Program-made: the position numbers and the translations under genes
Assembly (NCBI GenBank): GCA_022605955.1
Contig: JAKCOZ010000262.1
Location: forward strand, 186,001-250,000
DNA length: 64,000 nt
Origin: Rallus limicola
Lineage: Eukaryota; Chordata; Aves; Gruiformes; Rallidae
Direction: 5' to 3'
Part shown: positions 55,233 to 64,000 of the stretch, one piece after another
Position numbering within the stretch: the first letter of the stretch is position 1
Layout of the letters: each line of letters starts with the position of its first letter
The notes under the pieces: model-generated
What the model saw: the letters and a program-made list of their open reading frames with translations, nothing else
What the model was told of the DNA's origin: nothing
The model's database searches: none

Positions 55233-55663
55233 CAGGCAAACCTGCAGTGGGTATGGCAGAGGAACCCTCAGGAACCGGGTGTGTTTGTTCCCACCCCAGA
55301 CTTTGCAGGCGCTGAGAAGATTCAGGTCGAGTTCGTGACCGTGCGGAAAAACCCGTTGGCTGGAAAGGAAAGTCCTGCCCCTGCTGCTGAGGGTCTGCAG
55401 ACTGGGTTAGGCCACCCTGAGCCCCAGGGTCAGAGGGGCTGCTTGTGGGCTCCATGGGGAGGTTCCAGGCCAGAGGCATCGTTCAGTCTTTGCCCTTTTG
55501 GGAACTCTTGGTCGCTGTTCAGCGGTTTAGAAGGTGGACTTGTTAGAGCTGCAAATGATGGAGGTCACAGTTAGGACTGCTCCCTCAGTTAGAAAAGTCC
55601 TGAATCCCAGTTTCAGAGGGTCTTCTGGGGGTGGAAATGGTGAGGTTTCAGTCCAGGAACTGT
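55233..55663. other. No further gene recognised
   Basis: Contains the second exon-like stretch (from 55300) and otherwise plain sequence. Confidence 0.35.
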
Positions 55664-56095
55664 CATAGAATCATAGAATCACAGAATTGTAGGGGTTGGA
55701 AGGGACCTCCAGAGCTCATGGGGTCCAACCCCTCTGCCAAAGCAGCTCCCCAGCTCATATTGCACAGGTCGGCGTCCAGATGGGGCTGGAATCTCTCCAG
55801 AGATGGAGACTCCACAACCTCCCTGGGCAGCCTGGCCCAGGGCTCCCTCACCCTCCCTGGGGAAAAGTTCTTCCCCATGTTGGTGTGGAACTCCCTGTGC
55901 TCCAACGTGCAGCCATTGCCCCTTGTCCTGTCCCCACAGACACTGAGAAGGGGCTGCCCATTTCCCCCTGCAGCCCATGCTGAAGATAATTATAAACATT
56001 AATTAGGTCCCCCCTTAGTCTTCTCTTCTCCAGGCTGAAGAGCCCCAGCTCCCTCAGCCTTTCCTCCCAGGGGAGCTGCTCCAGGCCCTTCAGCC
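55664..56095 (-). mobile_element. CR1, minus orientation
   Basis: 'tcatagaatcatagaatcac' tail (unusually complete), then ORF2 end. Confidence 0.95.
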
Positions 56096-56620
56096 AGAAC
56101 CAGGACACGTGGAGAGTGAAACCAGCTTTCAGCAGAATTTGGATTTTCTCCTTTCTCATGAGCTTCCTCTGCTGTGTTGCCCCACACAATGCTGTCATCA
56201 ATATACTGCTGGTGCTCTGGGGCTTCCCCCTGTTCTAATGCAGTCTGGATCAGTCCAGGGCAGATGCTGGGGCTGTGTTTCCACCCCTGGGGCAGTCGAT
56301 TCCACATGGATTGGATGCCTCTCCAAGTGAAAGCAAACTGTGGCCTGCACTCTGCTGCCAAAGGAGTTGTTGAGAAGAAAGCATTGGCAATGCCAGTTGT
56401 GGAGGACCCCTTGGCTGCTTTTGACTCCAGTTCATGCTGGAGTTCTAATTATTAGCTGGGACACCACCCCGTGATGGGCTGGCACCAAGAGCTTCCCTGA
56501 GAAAATGGTAGAGTCAGATAAAATATTGCTGTAAGATCTTGCCAGTTCCAGAGGGTGCAGCCAAACCCCTGGCTGCTCAGGGAAGAGCTGCTTGAGAAAC
56601 CAAAACCAGCACAACTTCCC
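56096..56620 (-). pseudogene. ERVL-like pol fragment (RT)
   Basis: The minus frame 56361-56110 has FTWRGIQ, RLPQGWKHSP and [10 protein letters not shown], the class III ERV reverse-transcriptase pattern with YIDD. It is truncated and cut by the CR1 on one side and joined to a plus-strand ERV piece on the other. Confidence 0.7.
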
Positions 56621-56625
56621 CTGGG

Positions 56626-57270
56626 GTGCAAGTCTCCCCCATCCCCTGTTCAGAGCAGTTACTGAATGTTTGGTTTAGGGATGCTTCTGCTCAAAGAGAG
56701 GGCAAACCAGGGAAATATCCAGATGGTGCCTGGCAAAGAAAGACCAAAGAGAAAATCATCTCTCAAGGGGAGGGTAGTGCTCAAGTAGGAGGACTGGTAG
56801 CAGTATGGAGTGTGTCTCAGCACCAGGCACAATCTCCTTCTCCTGTCAGTCCTTGGTCACAGGAGGAGGAATTGGATGGGTTTTCCTCACACCCCATTAT
56901 CCCCAAGCAAATGAAATAGTGGGAAGAACAAATGGACTTCTCAAGTGTTTTCTAAAACCCCACAAATCAGGGTGGTTGGAGAGATTATGGGATGCAATTG
57001 CTCCTGTGAATAACCAATGGGGAATTAACGGATGCCCCAAAATCACGGGATTCTGCCCGAAGGCTCCAACCCTGATCCCAAATCTCCACGGCCCTGACCA
57101 TCCCCACAACTCCTCTCCTGGCCAACCAGTGTTGCTGAAATTACCCACCATTGGGACCATTCCACAGGTACTTGAAAATCCCATGAATAAATTCTCTTGG
57201 AAAGGGAAGGATGCCCATGGGAAGGGACACAGAATCAACCCGAGGTGGATCGCTCCATCCTTTTAATCAC
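56626..57270 (+). pseudogene. ERV pol fragment (integrase end)
   Basis: The plus frame from 56805 has TPHYPQAN and GRTNGLLK, then an integrase C-terminal part. The core upstream is frame-broken. It matches the minus-strand piece at 6722-7009, which has a deletion here. Confidence 0.75.
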
Positions 57271-57559
57271 CACCTACTTTCAGCTCCTTAAAACAAACCC
57301 AGTTTGCTTCTTGTCTTTTTTTTTTCCAGATAAAATCTTTGATGTCTGCCTGAAGAGAATGTATGAAGATATTATTTCCCTGCATAGTTCTATAGTCATT
57401 GTCTTGTTGGTGCCTTTCATGTGAAGGGCTCACTGCTTCTCCCCCCTCACCACTGTTTTTTTTCCCCTTCCTCTCACAGAGAAGAGAATTTGGTTTTACT
57501 TTTGTTTTCAGGGGATGGAAGAAACCACAGCGAGGATGCCTGACTTCTTGTCAGTTATA
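57271..57559 (+). other. ERV remnant between pol and LTR
   Basis: Shared with the minus strand of 6720-6440; no env frame recognised. Confidence 0.5.
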
Positions 57560-58147
57560 ATTTTCCCTAGGACCAGCTCACCCCCTTGCACCCAGAGCTG
57601 CAACAAATGTACCTGCTTTATAACTCTCCCTGAGCTGTGAAGTGAGTTTCCCCAAGTCAGGACGCTTTGAAAAGGACATGGTTAGAGATGTGTCTGGAGC
57701 AGAGCCCCTGGGGATGGTGTTTGGCACAGGCAGCACCGCCAAAGGGTGGGTGGGGTTAAGCTCAACAGTTCTTAGAATATGCTGATTGTTTCTCAGAAGG
57801 AGCAATACTCACTAAAAGAGCCCTGACAACCAGCACCAAGCAGAATTCCCCACCTGGCCTGAAGTCGAGTGGGACTGACGGGACCCCGCAGCTCCACGGT
57901 GGTAGCTATTGCCCCTTTGCTGTCCTTTCTCCCCATCTTTCTCTCTCTTTCTTGCATCTCGGTGAATGTTGATGTAGCTGTTAAACTCCTTCTTGTCCTT
58001 ATGGCCTCTGACCTGGTTTGTGTCTTAATCTCACTCTGGGAAGAACAAGGAATCTCCCCCAGACCGGACCTTTCCGGGTCGGGACACACCTGTGTCCACC
58101 AGCAGCGCAACAGGGACGTTCCCCCAGCCCAGAGCTGCTCCTGCCAG
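57560..58147 (+). mobile_element. ERV LTR upstream of ART copy 3
   Basis: TTTATAA box at 57617-57623. The poly(A) signal is degraded (cactaaaagagccc near 57810, where the minus copy at 6175 has AATAAA). The R/U5 part is almost identical to 1-323. Its end at 58147 meets a 400-base segment missing from ART copy 1. Confidence 0.7.
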
Positions 58148-59053
58148 ATCAGGCAGGGACCAGGCTGTCCCCAACCCTGCTGCCTGGATCCTGCCCTGCC
58201 TCCTGCCCTCTGAGCCCCTGCACAGTGTGGGGGGATACAGGCAGGGTCTGACCTTCCATCAATGGCTCTGTGCCACCTGTGCCACAACCTGCCCCGTCCT
58301 CAGTGGCATGACAGGGGGTTGGTGCAAACCCTGGGCTCCAGGTCAGCATCAGGTCCTGCAGGCAAATGCAGAGCCCTGAGTGGGACAGCACCTGCACCCA
58401 GGTCAGAAGAAAGGCAGTTTATGCCATGGAGGTTTCCTGACTGGCTGCTGCAGCCAGGCTGCAGGGCAGGAGGGGTCAGTGGGCAAGCTGAGTGCTGGGG
58501 ACTTGGGATGGTAAAAATAACCAGGGGGTGGGGACTAGATCTGAGCCTGAGCAATGCTGCCTGGGACTGCTCCAAAAAGGGTGTCTGGTTCTCCTCTTTC
58601 CTACCAGGAAAAGGCAGGCACCGAGGGGCTGGGTGCCACAGGATCTGGGGAGCAGCACGTCCACACCACCACAGGACACAGGTATGGCTTCTCGCTGGCG
58701 TCCCCCCAGGGCTTTGCTTCTGGCAGGAGACACCACAGACCCTCGGGCTGCCAGGGCCCTGGGGCCAGGCACTGGGGACACCCATGTCTGGGCATGGTCT
58801 GAGGCAAGCAGTGGTGTTGGGGACTTGGCTGGTGCTGGGGTCAGGGCCTTGACTGGTGCCCTGGCTGGGGATGCAACTGGGGCTGCTTCCCCCCATCCTG
58901 CCCCACTTCACAGCCCCCTCGCAGACCCTGCTCCCCCGAGTTGACCCCACTCTTGTTTCTCCACTTCCCCATCTGCCTGCAGAGGAACCAGTTGCTTCCC
59001 TGCCCACAGCACCGCAGCAGCCGGGGGCTTCTCCCAGGGTGTCTCTGCCTGCC
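58148..59053 (+). other. 5' leader, intron and noncoding exon of ART copy 3
   Basis: Donor gtatgg at 58682 and acceptor at 58982, as in the other copies. 58148-58560 is unique to this copy and probably shows the longer original spacing. Confidence 0.6.
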
Positions 59054-60078
59054 ATGGAGCACCTGGCGCTGGGCTTGGTGTGGCTGCTCGGGACGCTGGC
59101 CTCTGGCAGCCCCAAGTGCCAGCGAGACCTCGACATGCCGGCGCTGGACATGGCCCCCAACTCCTTTGACGACCGGTACCTGGGCTGCGCTCAGACGATG
59201 GAAGCAAAGCTGAAGGAGCTGAACCACACCGAGTTTAAAACCAATAAAATCTATGCTGAGGCCTGGAAAGAAGCAACCGCTGTGTTGCAGGGCCACATGG
59301 CCCAGCTGCCAGCGCTGCCGCCGCCGCAGGCGATCGCCCTGATGGCGTACACCTTAAACCACCCTGCCCTGTTCTGGTACTTCAACGCGGCTGTGCGTGA
59401 GGCCGGGAGCTCCCCTGAGCAATACCTGCACAACTTCCACTTCAAGGTGATGCATTTCCTGCTGACCCAGGCCCTACGTGCCCTGCGGGAGGCCCAGCCT
59501 CAGCAGTGCTACCATGTCTACCGGGGGATCGAGAAGGTCTTCACCGCCCAGCCTGGGGATACTGTGCGCTTTGGGCAGTTCGCCTCCACCTCCCTAAACA
59601 AGAACTGTGCTGAGTGGTTCGGCAAGGGCACCATCTTCTCTGTGAAGACCTGCTACGGGGTCCCCATCTGGGACTTCTCCTACTACGCTCTGGAGAAAGA
59701 GGTCCTCATCCCGCCCTTCGAGACCTTTGAGGTCACCGGTGTCACCCACCAAGGGAACAGTGCCCGCATTGAGCTCCAGTCCCAGGGTGTGCACAGCAAC
59801 TACAACTGCGAGTATGTGAACAGTGATGGCTGGGGGGATACGGAAGTGTTGGCTTCTTTGCCAGAGAAACAATGCAAGAACCAGCCGTGCGACTTCAGTG
59901 CAGGTGAGCTGAGAGACCCCCCTGCAGCTGGGGAGGGCACAGCCCATCCAGGCCCCCTGCCCCCTCAGGTGCCCCTGACTTGCTGTCTTTGGCATCCCCA
60001 GGTCAGAGTGTCAGCCACGACCCCCTCTGGGGGTTCATCCTGGCAGCCACAGCCCTGGCAGCTGCTGTGGGAATCTGA
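59054..60078 (+). CDS. Ecto-ADP-ribosyltransferase, arginine-specific type, copy 3 (GPI-anchored form)
   Basis: Two coding exons, 59054-59903 and 60002-60078, join in frame to 308 aa. Signal peptide MEHLALGLVWLLG. Catalytic signature VYRG, FASTSLNK and EKE before VLIPPFE. After an extra Cys-containing stretch (EKQCKNQPCDFSAG) exon 2 adds a hydrophobic end (GFILAATALAAAVGI), the pattern of a GPI-anchor signal. If intron 1 is retained the frame stays open to 61018, but the donor (gtgagc) and acceptor are good and give a normal ART length. Poly(A) signal at 60305-60310. It is the most diverged of the three copies and the only one with a working anchor exon. Confidence 0.9.
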
Positions 60079-60304
60079 GACAAGATGCCACCACTGCTGC
60101 AGCACCATGGCAATGGCAAGGGGTTGGGACAAGGATCCACCAGCTTCATGGAGGTGCCAGGATGGGACCGGGCAGCGGGAGGGCTGGGGGCATGGGGACA
60201 GCCATGCTGCTTATCCCTGCCATGGTGCCACCATTCCTGGAATGCCCCAGCAGCACCTGGACATCAGTGGATCCCAGGTGAGACCTTCCCTTGTCTCCCA
60301 GAGG

Positions 60305-61162
60305 AATAAAGACTTGCTCCAGACCAAGGAGTCTCTGTTGCTTTCCTGCAGCTCCGTGGGCTGGGAGTGGCTGGGGTGGGGGCTGATCCAGCATCCAGCC
60401 CACTCACGTCTCCAGCCCTCCCACAGCTACAGCATCCCACAGAGTGGTGCCCACAGTGCAGCTCTGCTCAAGGGGTGCAGGTTTGTCTCCAGTTGGGGTC
60501 TGTGCCCCTGCCTGCATATGGTTGCCTGCAGAATTTGGGGGTGGGAAGGTGTGTGGGGGGGTGTATCACAGTCCCTGTCAGCACAGAGGGAACAGGGAGG
60601 GGGTCAGCACCTGCCACCCCAAACGCAGTGCCCAGGAGCAGCATCCTGCCAGGACAGGATGGGTTTGTGGCTCCCCCATGGAGAAGCACACAGGGTTCCG
60701 CAGCACCATGCTGGGGGACAGCCCCAATCCCACCAGATGCAGAGGGGGACACAATGGGCCCTGTTCCATGGGGATCCCTGTGCCCCAGATTTCCCCACAG
60801 TCCTCTCTCTCCTCTGGCACAAGGTGCAGCCATGGGACCAGGCACCCCTGGGGCAGCAGCAGGGCTGCCCGTGGCTCTCTGGCCACAATCTGGGATCACA
60901 GGGGGTCAGGGACACATTCTGCCTTCTGTGGGCACCAGAGCCACCTCCTTTCCCTCCCTCCTCACCCCACAGCTGCCCTCTGCTCCCACTAGCAGCCCTG
61001 TCCCCTGGACACAGGTGACTGCAGCTGACCCAGCCCCGGCTGTCAGGGTGTCAGATGCCAGAGGGGACACGGGATGGGGAGGGAAGTGCATGGCACAGCC
61101 AGGAGCAGGTGCCACAATCCAGGCACTGTGGGGTTTCATGGTCCAGCCTTGCTTAACATAGT
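60305..61162 (+). repeat. ART 3' flank, duplicated segment
   Basis: Same as 1765-2614, including the poly(A) signal; also partly at 30940-31312. Confidence 0.8.
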
Positions 61163-61235
61163 TATCATAGAATCACAGCACCTTTATATTTGGAAAAGAC
61201 CTGTAAGATCATCAGGTCCAACTGGAATTGTAATT
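61163..61235 (-). mobile_element. CR1 3'-end fragment
   Basis: Orthologous in position to 2615-2700 ('atcatagaatcacagcacct'). Confidence 0.75.
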
Positions 61236-61289
61236 GCTGGATCTGGGGATGATGTAGATGGCACAGAAGAGGAGGTGGATAATGTCCAG

Positions 61290-61420
61290 GGTTCTGCTTT
61301 GACTGAGTTAATTTTCTTTGTGGTAGCTGGTGTAGTGCTGTGTGTGGCATTTAGGAAATGAATCCTGTTGATAACACACTGATGGTTTTCCTGGTGGCTA
61401 AGTAGTCAAGGACTTTTGCT
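61290..61420. mobile_element. LTR fragment
   Basis: 'gagttaattttctttgtggt' and 'gtgttgataacacactgatg'-like sequence resembles an avian ERVL LTR. Low certainty. Confidence 0.4.
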
Positions 61421-61678
61421 CTCCAGACAGAGGTGTCAAGGTACACACATTGGCAAGAGAGCCTCATTCTGCACTTGCAAGGTATGCTGAGGACAGCCCT
61501 GGGCAGATTACTGCCACACCAGGGAGGAAAGCATTGCCTACAGTGGGTGGAGAAACTGATTTTTGGGGGAAAAAGCCAGCCCCTGGAAAGAATCAGAGAC
61601 GGCCACACCACGGTGCAGATGTGCTTGTAGCCCTGCAGCTGCAGGGCTGGTGGGGCAGTCCCCTGTGCTCAGCCAGGG

Positions 61679-62119
61679 TCACTCCCAGGAAGCGCTGGGA
61701 AGAGGCCCCAAACCTGCTCTGTGCCTCTGCACTTGGTGGCTCCCTAGGAGCCCCCTTCTGCCAGCAGAAGGGTCATTGGTGGTGGCCAAACTGTGCTGTA
61801 GAGGGGATCTGCTCTGGACACTGTCTCTAACCAGGTCCCTCCAGCAGCAGTTGGACGAGGGAACCATCATCCTTGTAGTTGTCATCCGCTTCCAGAGCAG
61901 ACACCAAACTCTGCTTCTGGCCCAGGCCTCCATGCAGGCAAAACAGAATTTGTGGAGGCAGAAGGGCACGTGGGCTGTATCCTTGATGTCTCCCAGGCAC
62001 ACGGGGCATGAGGAGTATTGTACTGGCTCCTCCAGCTCTGCCTGTGGCAGCCAGCTAGTGCCACTGTCCCTCACAGCACAGCCACTCTCCTGCAGCTCTT
62101 CCTCAGTGCCTGCTGCCAC
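61679..62119 (-). pseudogene. TOPORS-like RING finger gene, broken
   Basis: The minus frame encodes 146 aa with a RING start: CPVC, then FCLHKFCFACMEAWARSR, then CLLW where the eighth zinc ligand (Cys of CPLC) should be. The expected continuation (SALEADDNYKDDGS) appears in another frame (62009-61827), so a frameshift destroyed the last RING Cys. TOPORS-like RING genes are commonly multicopy in birds (general knowledge). Single-exon look, no obvious promoter. Confidence 0.7.
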
Positions 62120-62304
62120 GTCCTGACAAGAGAGATGTGCAAAATGCTGGAGCTTTTCTGGTGCTGGGAGCAGGAAAGCAAAGAAAGGCCCAGAAAGCTG
62201 TGGGGATCATGGGGGATAGAGACCTCCAGAAGGGTCTCTTCACAGGCTGGAAAGCAGCAGCCACTGCTGTGCTGTAGGCCGGCCTGCCCCAGGTTCTGGC
62301 CTGC

Positions 62305-63590
62305 AGTTCACAGAATCACAGAATCACAAAATTTTAGGGGTTGGAAGCGACCTCCAGAGCTCACGGGGTCCAACCCCCTGCCAAAGCAGGGTCCCTAGGA
62401 CAGGTCACACAGGTCGGTGTCCAGACGGGGCTGGAATCTCTCCAGAGATGGAGACTCCACAACCTCCCTGGGCAGCCTGGCCCAGGGCTCCCTCACCCTC
62501 ACTGGGGAAAAGTTCTTCCCCATGTTGGTGCAGAACTCCCTGTGCTCCAACTTGCAGCCATTGCCCCTTGTCCTGTCCCCACAGACACTGAGAAGGGGCT
62601 GCCCATTTACCCCTGTGCCCCACCCTTCAGATATTTATAAACATTGATCAGATCCCCTCTCAGGCCTCTTCTCTCCAGGCTGAACAATCCCAGCTCCCTC
62701 AGCCTTTCCTCCCAGGGGAGATGCTCCAGGCCCTTCAGCATCTCCCTGTCCCTCCTCTGGACTCTCTCCAGGAGATCCCTGTCCCTTTGATCCCAGGGAG
62801 CCCAGAGCTGGACACAACACTCCAGTTGGGGCCTGAGCAGGGCAGAGCAGAGGGGGAGGATCCCCTCCTGGCACCTGCTGCCCACGCTCTTCCTGATGCC
62901 CCCCAGGGTCCCCTTGGCCTCCTTGGGGACACTGCTGGCTCACAGCCACCCTGTCACCCACCAGCACCCCCAGGTCCTTCTCCACAGAGCTCCTCTCCAG
63001 CAGCTCCCCCCCAGCCTGTCCTGATCCCAGCAGTTTTTCCTTCCCAGGTGCCAGACTCTCCACTTGCTCTTGTTGAACTTCATGAGGTCTCTCTCTGCCC
63101 AGCTCTCCAGCCTGGCCAGGTCTCTCTCCTGCATGTCCACCACCCCTCCCAGCTCTCCAGCCTGGCCAGGTCTCTCTCCTGCATGTCACCCACTCCTCCC
63201 ATCTCTGTACCATCAGGTCCTTGCTGAGGGTGGATGCTGTCCCCTCACCAAGGTCTCAATGAAGATATTAAACAGGACCAGACCCAACCCCAAGCCCTGG
63301 GGATCAGCTGGTCACAGGCCTCCAGCCAGACTCTGCTCCACTGATCAGCACCCTCTGAGCTCAGTCCCACAGCCACTTCTCACTCCACCTCACTGCCCAT
63401 TCATCTCTCCCCTGCTCTCTCAGCTTTGCTATCAGGATGTCATGGGAGACAGTATCAAAAGCCTTGCTGTAGATGACATCCACTGCTCTCCCTCCATCTA
63501 CCCAGCCAGTGATGAGATCATAGAAAGCTACAAGACTGGCTGAGCACGATCGCCCCTTGGTGAATCCACGGTGACTACTCCTCATTGTGG
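62305..63590 (-). mobile_element. CR1, minus orientation
   Basis: Starts with the tail ('cacagaatcacagaatcaca') and runs through late ORF2 into the RT region near 63590 (reverse complement of [11 protein letters not shown] and similar). A short internal stretch (63100-63190) is tandemly duplicated. Confidence 0.95.
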
Positions 63591-64000
63591 TAGTAAATGG
63601 AGTTAAATCCAGCTGGCGACCGGTCACGAGTGGTGTTCCCCAGGGCTCGGTGCTGGGGCCTGTCCTCTTCAATATCTTTATTGATGACCTAGATGAGGGC
63701 ATTGAGTGCACCCTCAGTAAGTTTGCAGATGACACTAAATTGGCTGGGAGTGTGGATCTGCCTGGGGGTAGCGAGGCCCTACAGAGGGATCTGGACAGGC
63801 TGGAGAGCTGGGCTGAAGTAAATGGCATGAGGTTCAACAAGAGCAAGTGCCGAGTCCTGCACTTTGGCCACAACAAGCCCAGGCAGCGCTATAGGCTTGG
63901 GGCGGAGTGGCTGGAAGACTGTGTGGAGGAGATGGACCTGGGGGTACTGATTGATGCACGGCTGAACATGAGCCGACAGTGTGCGCAGGTGGCCAAGAAG
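63591..64000 (+). mobile_element. CR1 RT region, plus orientation
   Basis: The plus frame reads [28 protein letters not shown] and LHFGHNKP, up to the window edge. It abuts the minus CR1 at its RT end, so the two CR1s are head to head. Confidence 0.9.

Noticed and set aside
58856..61018. 720-codon ORF over ART copy 3
   Set aside because: It runs upstream through the 5' intron and downstream through the anchor-exon intron and 3' flank; splice sites at 59903 and 60001 give a normal ART with a GPI signal.

Overview
This is a GC-rich vertebrate nuclear window, almost certainly from a bird. The evidence is dozens of CR1 LINE pieces in both orientations, ERVL-type and gammaretrovirus-like ERV remnants, GC-rich mini- and microsatellites, and multi-exon genes with GT-AG introns. 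Exon joins given here are read by eye from splice sites and reading frame; none is confirmed by transcripts. The bird order cannot be told from the sequence.

Layout. (1) 1-9.6 kb: two arginine-type ecto-ADP-ribosyltransferase (ART) genes arranged tail to tail (739-1554 +, 4545-5354 -). Each lies just downstream of the same ERV LTR. ERVL-type LTRs (2.97-3.99 and 8.69-9.61 kb) and a decayed ERV pol (6.7-8.7 kb, -) surround them. (2) 10.6-22.8 kb: an unrecognised multicopy gene family. Copies A (12423-14336) and B (16904-18832) are intact four-exon genes in a tandem duplication of about 4.5 kb, each followed by a CR1 with an open reverse-transcriptase frame. C (21481-22740) is broken, and a 3' fragment (E, 11.89-12.10 kb) lies on the minus strand. 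A fourth full copy, D (29397-30643), is a simpler three-exon version. Copies A, B and D share a promoter of paired CCAAT boxes plus TATAAAA; the proteins have one N-terminal membrane segment, a Ser-rich middle and a Cys-rich tail. (3) 23.2-28.5 kb: a 600-bp purine tract, an orphan CpG island and a stretch where I recognise no exons. (4) 30.8-37.2 kb: satellites, CR1s, an LTR, and a 1.7-kb 18-bp minisatellite ending at a GC-box promoter. (5) 37413-53282: LCMT2/TYW4, the wybutosine-synthesis methyltransferase-kelch protein, in 14 exons with CR1-packed introns. The mammalian gene is intronless. (6) 55.6-64 kb: ERV fragments, the same LTR as in region 1, a third ART gene (59054-60078) that keeps a GPI-anchor exon, a broken TOPORS-like RING gene (-), and two CR1s in opposite orientation.

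How it fits together. Repeated ERV-LTR-plus-ART blocks in both orientations bracket LCMT2 and the new family. A piece of the ART 3' flank also lies just after family copy D, so the ART and new-family loci have exchanged DNA. The most notable points are the family A-E, including its apparent fusion origin, the LTR-ART association with loss of the GPI anchor in two copies, and the intron-rich LCMT2 with a coding minisatellite in its kelch half.
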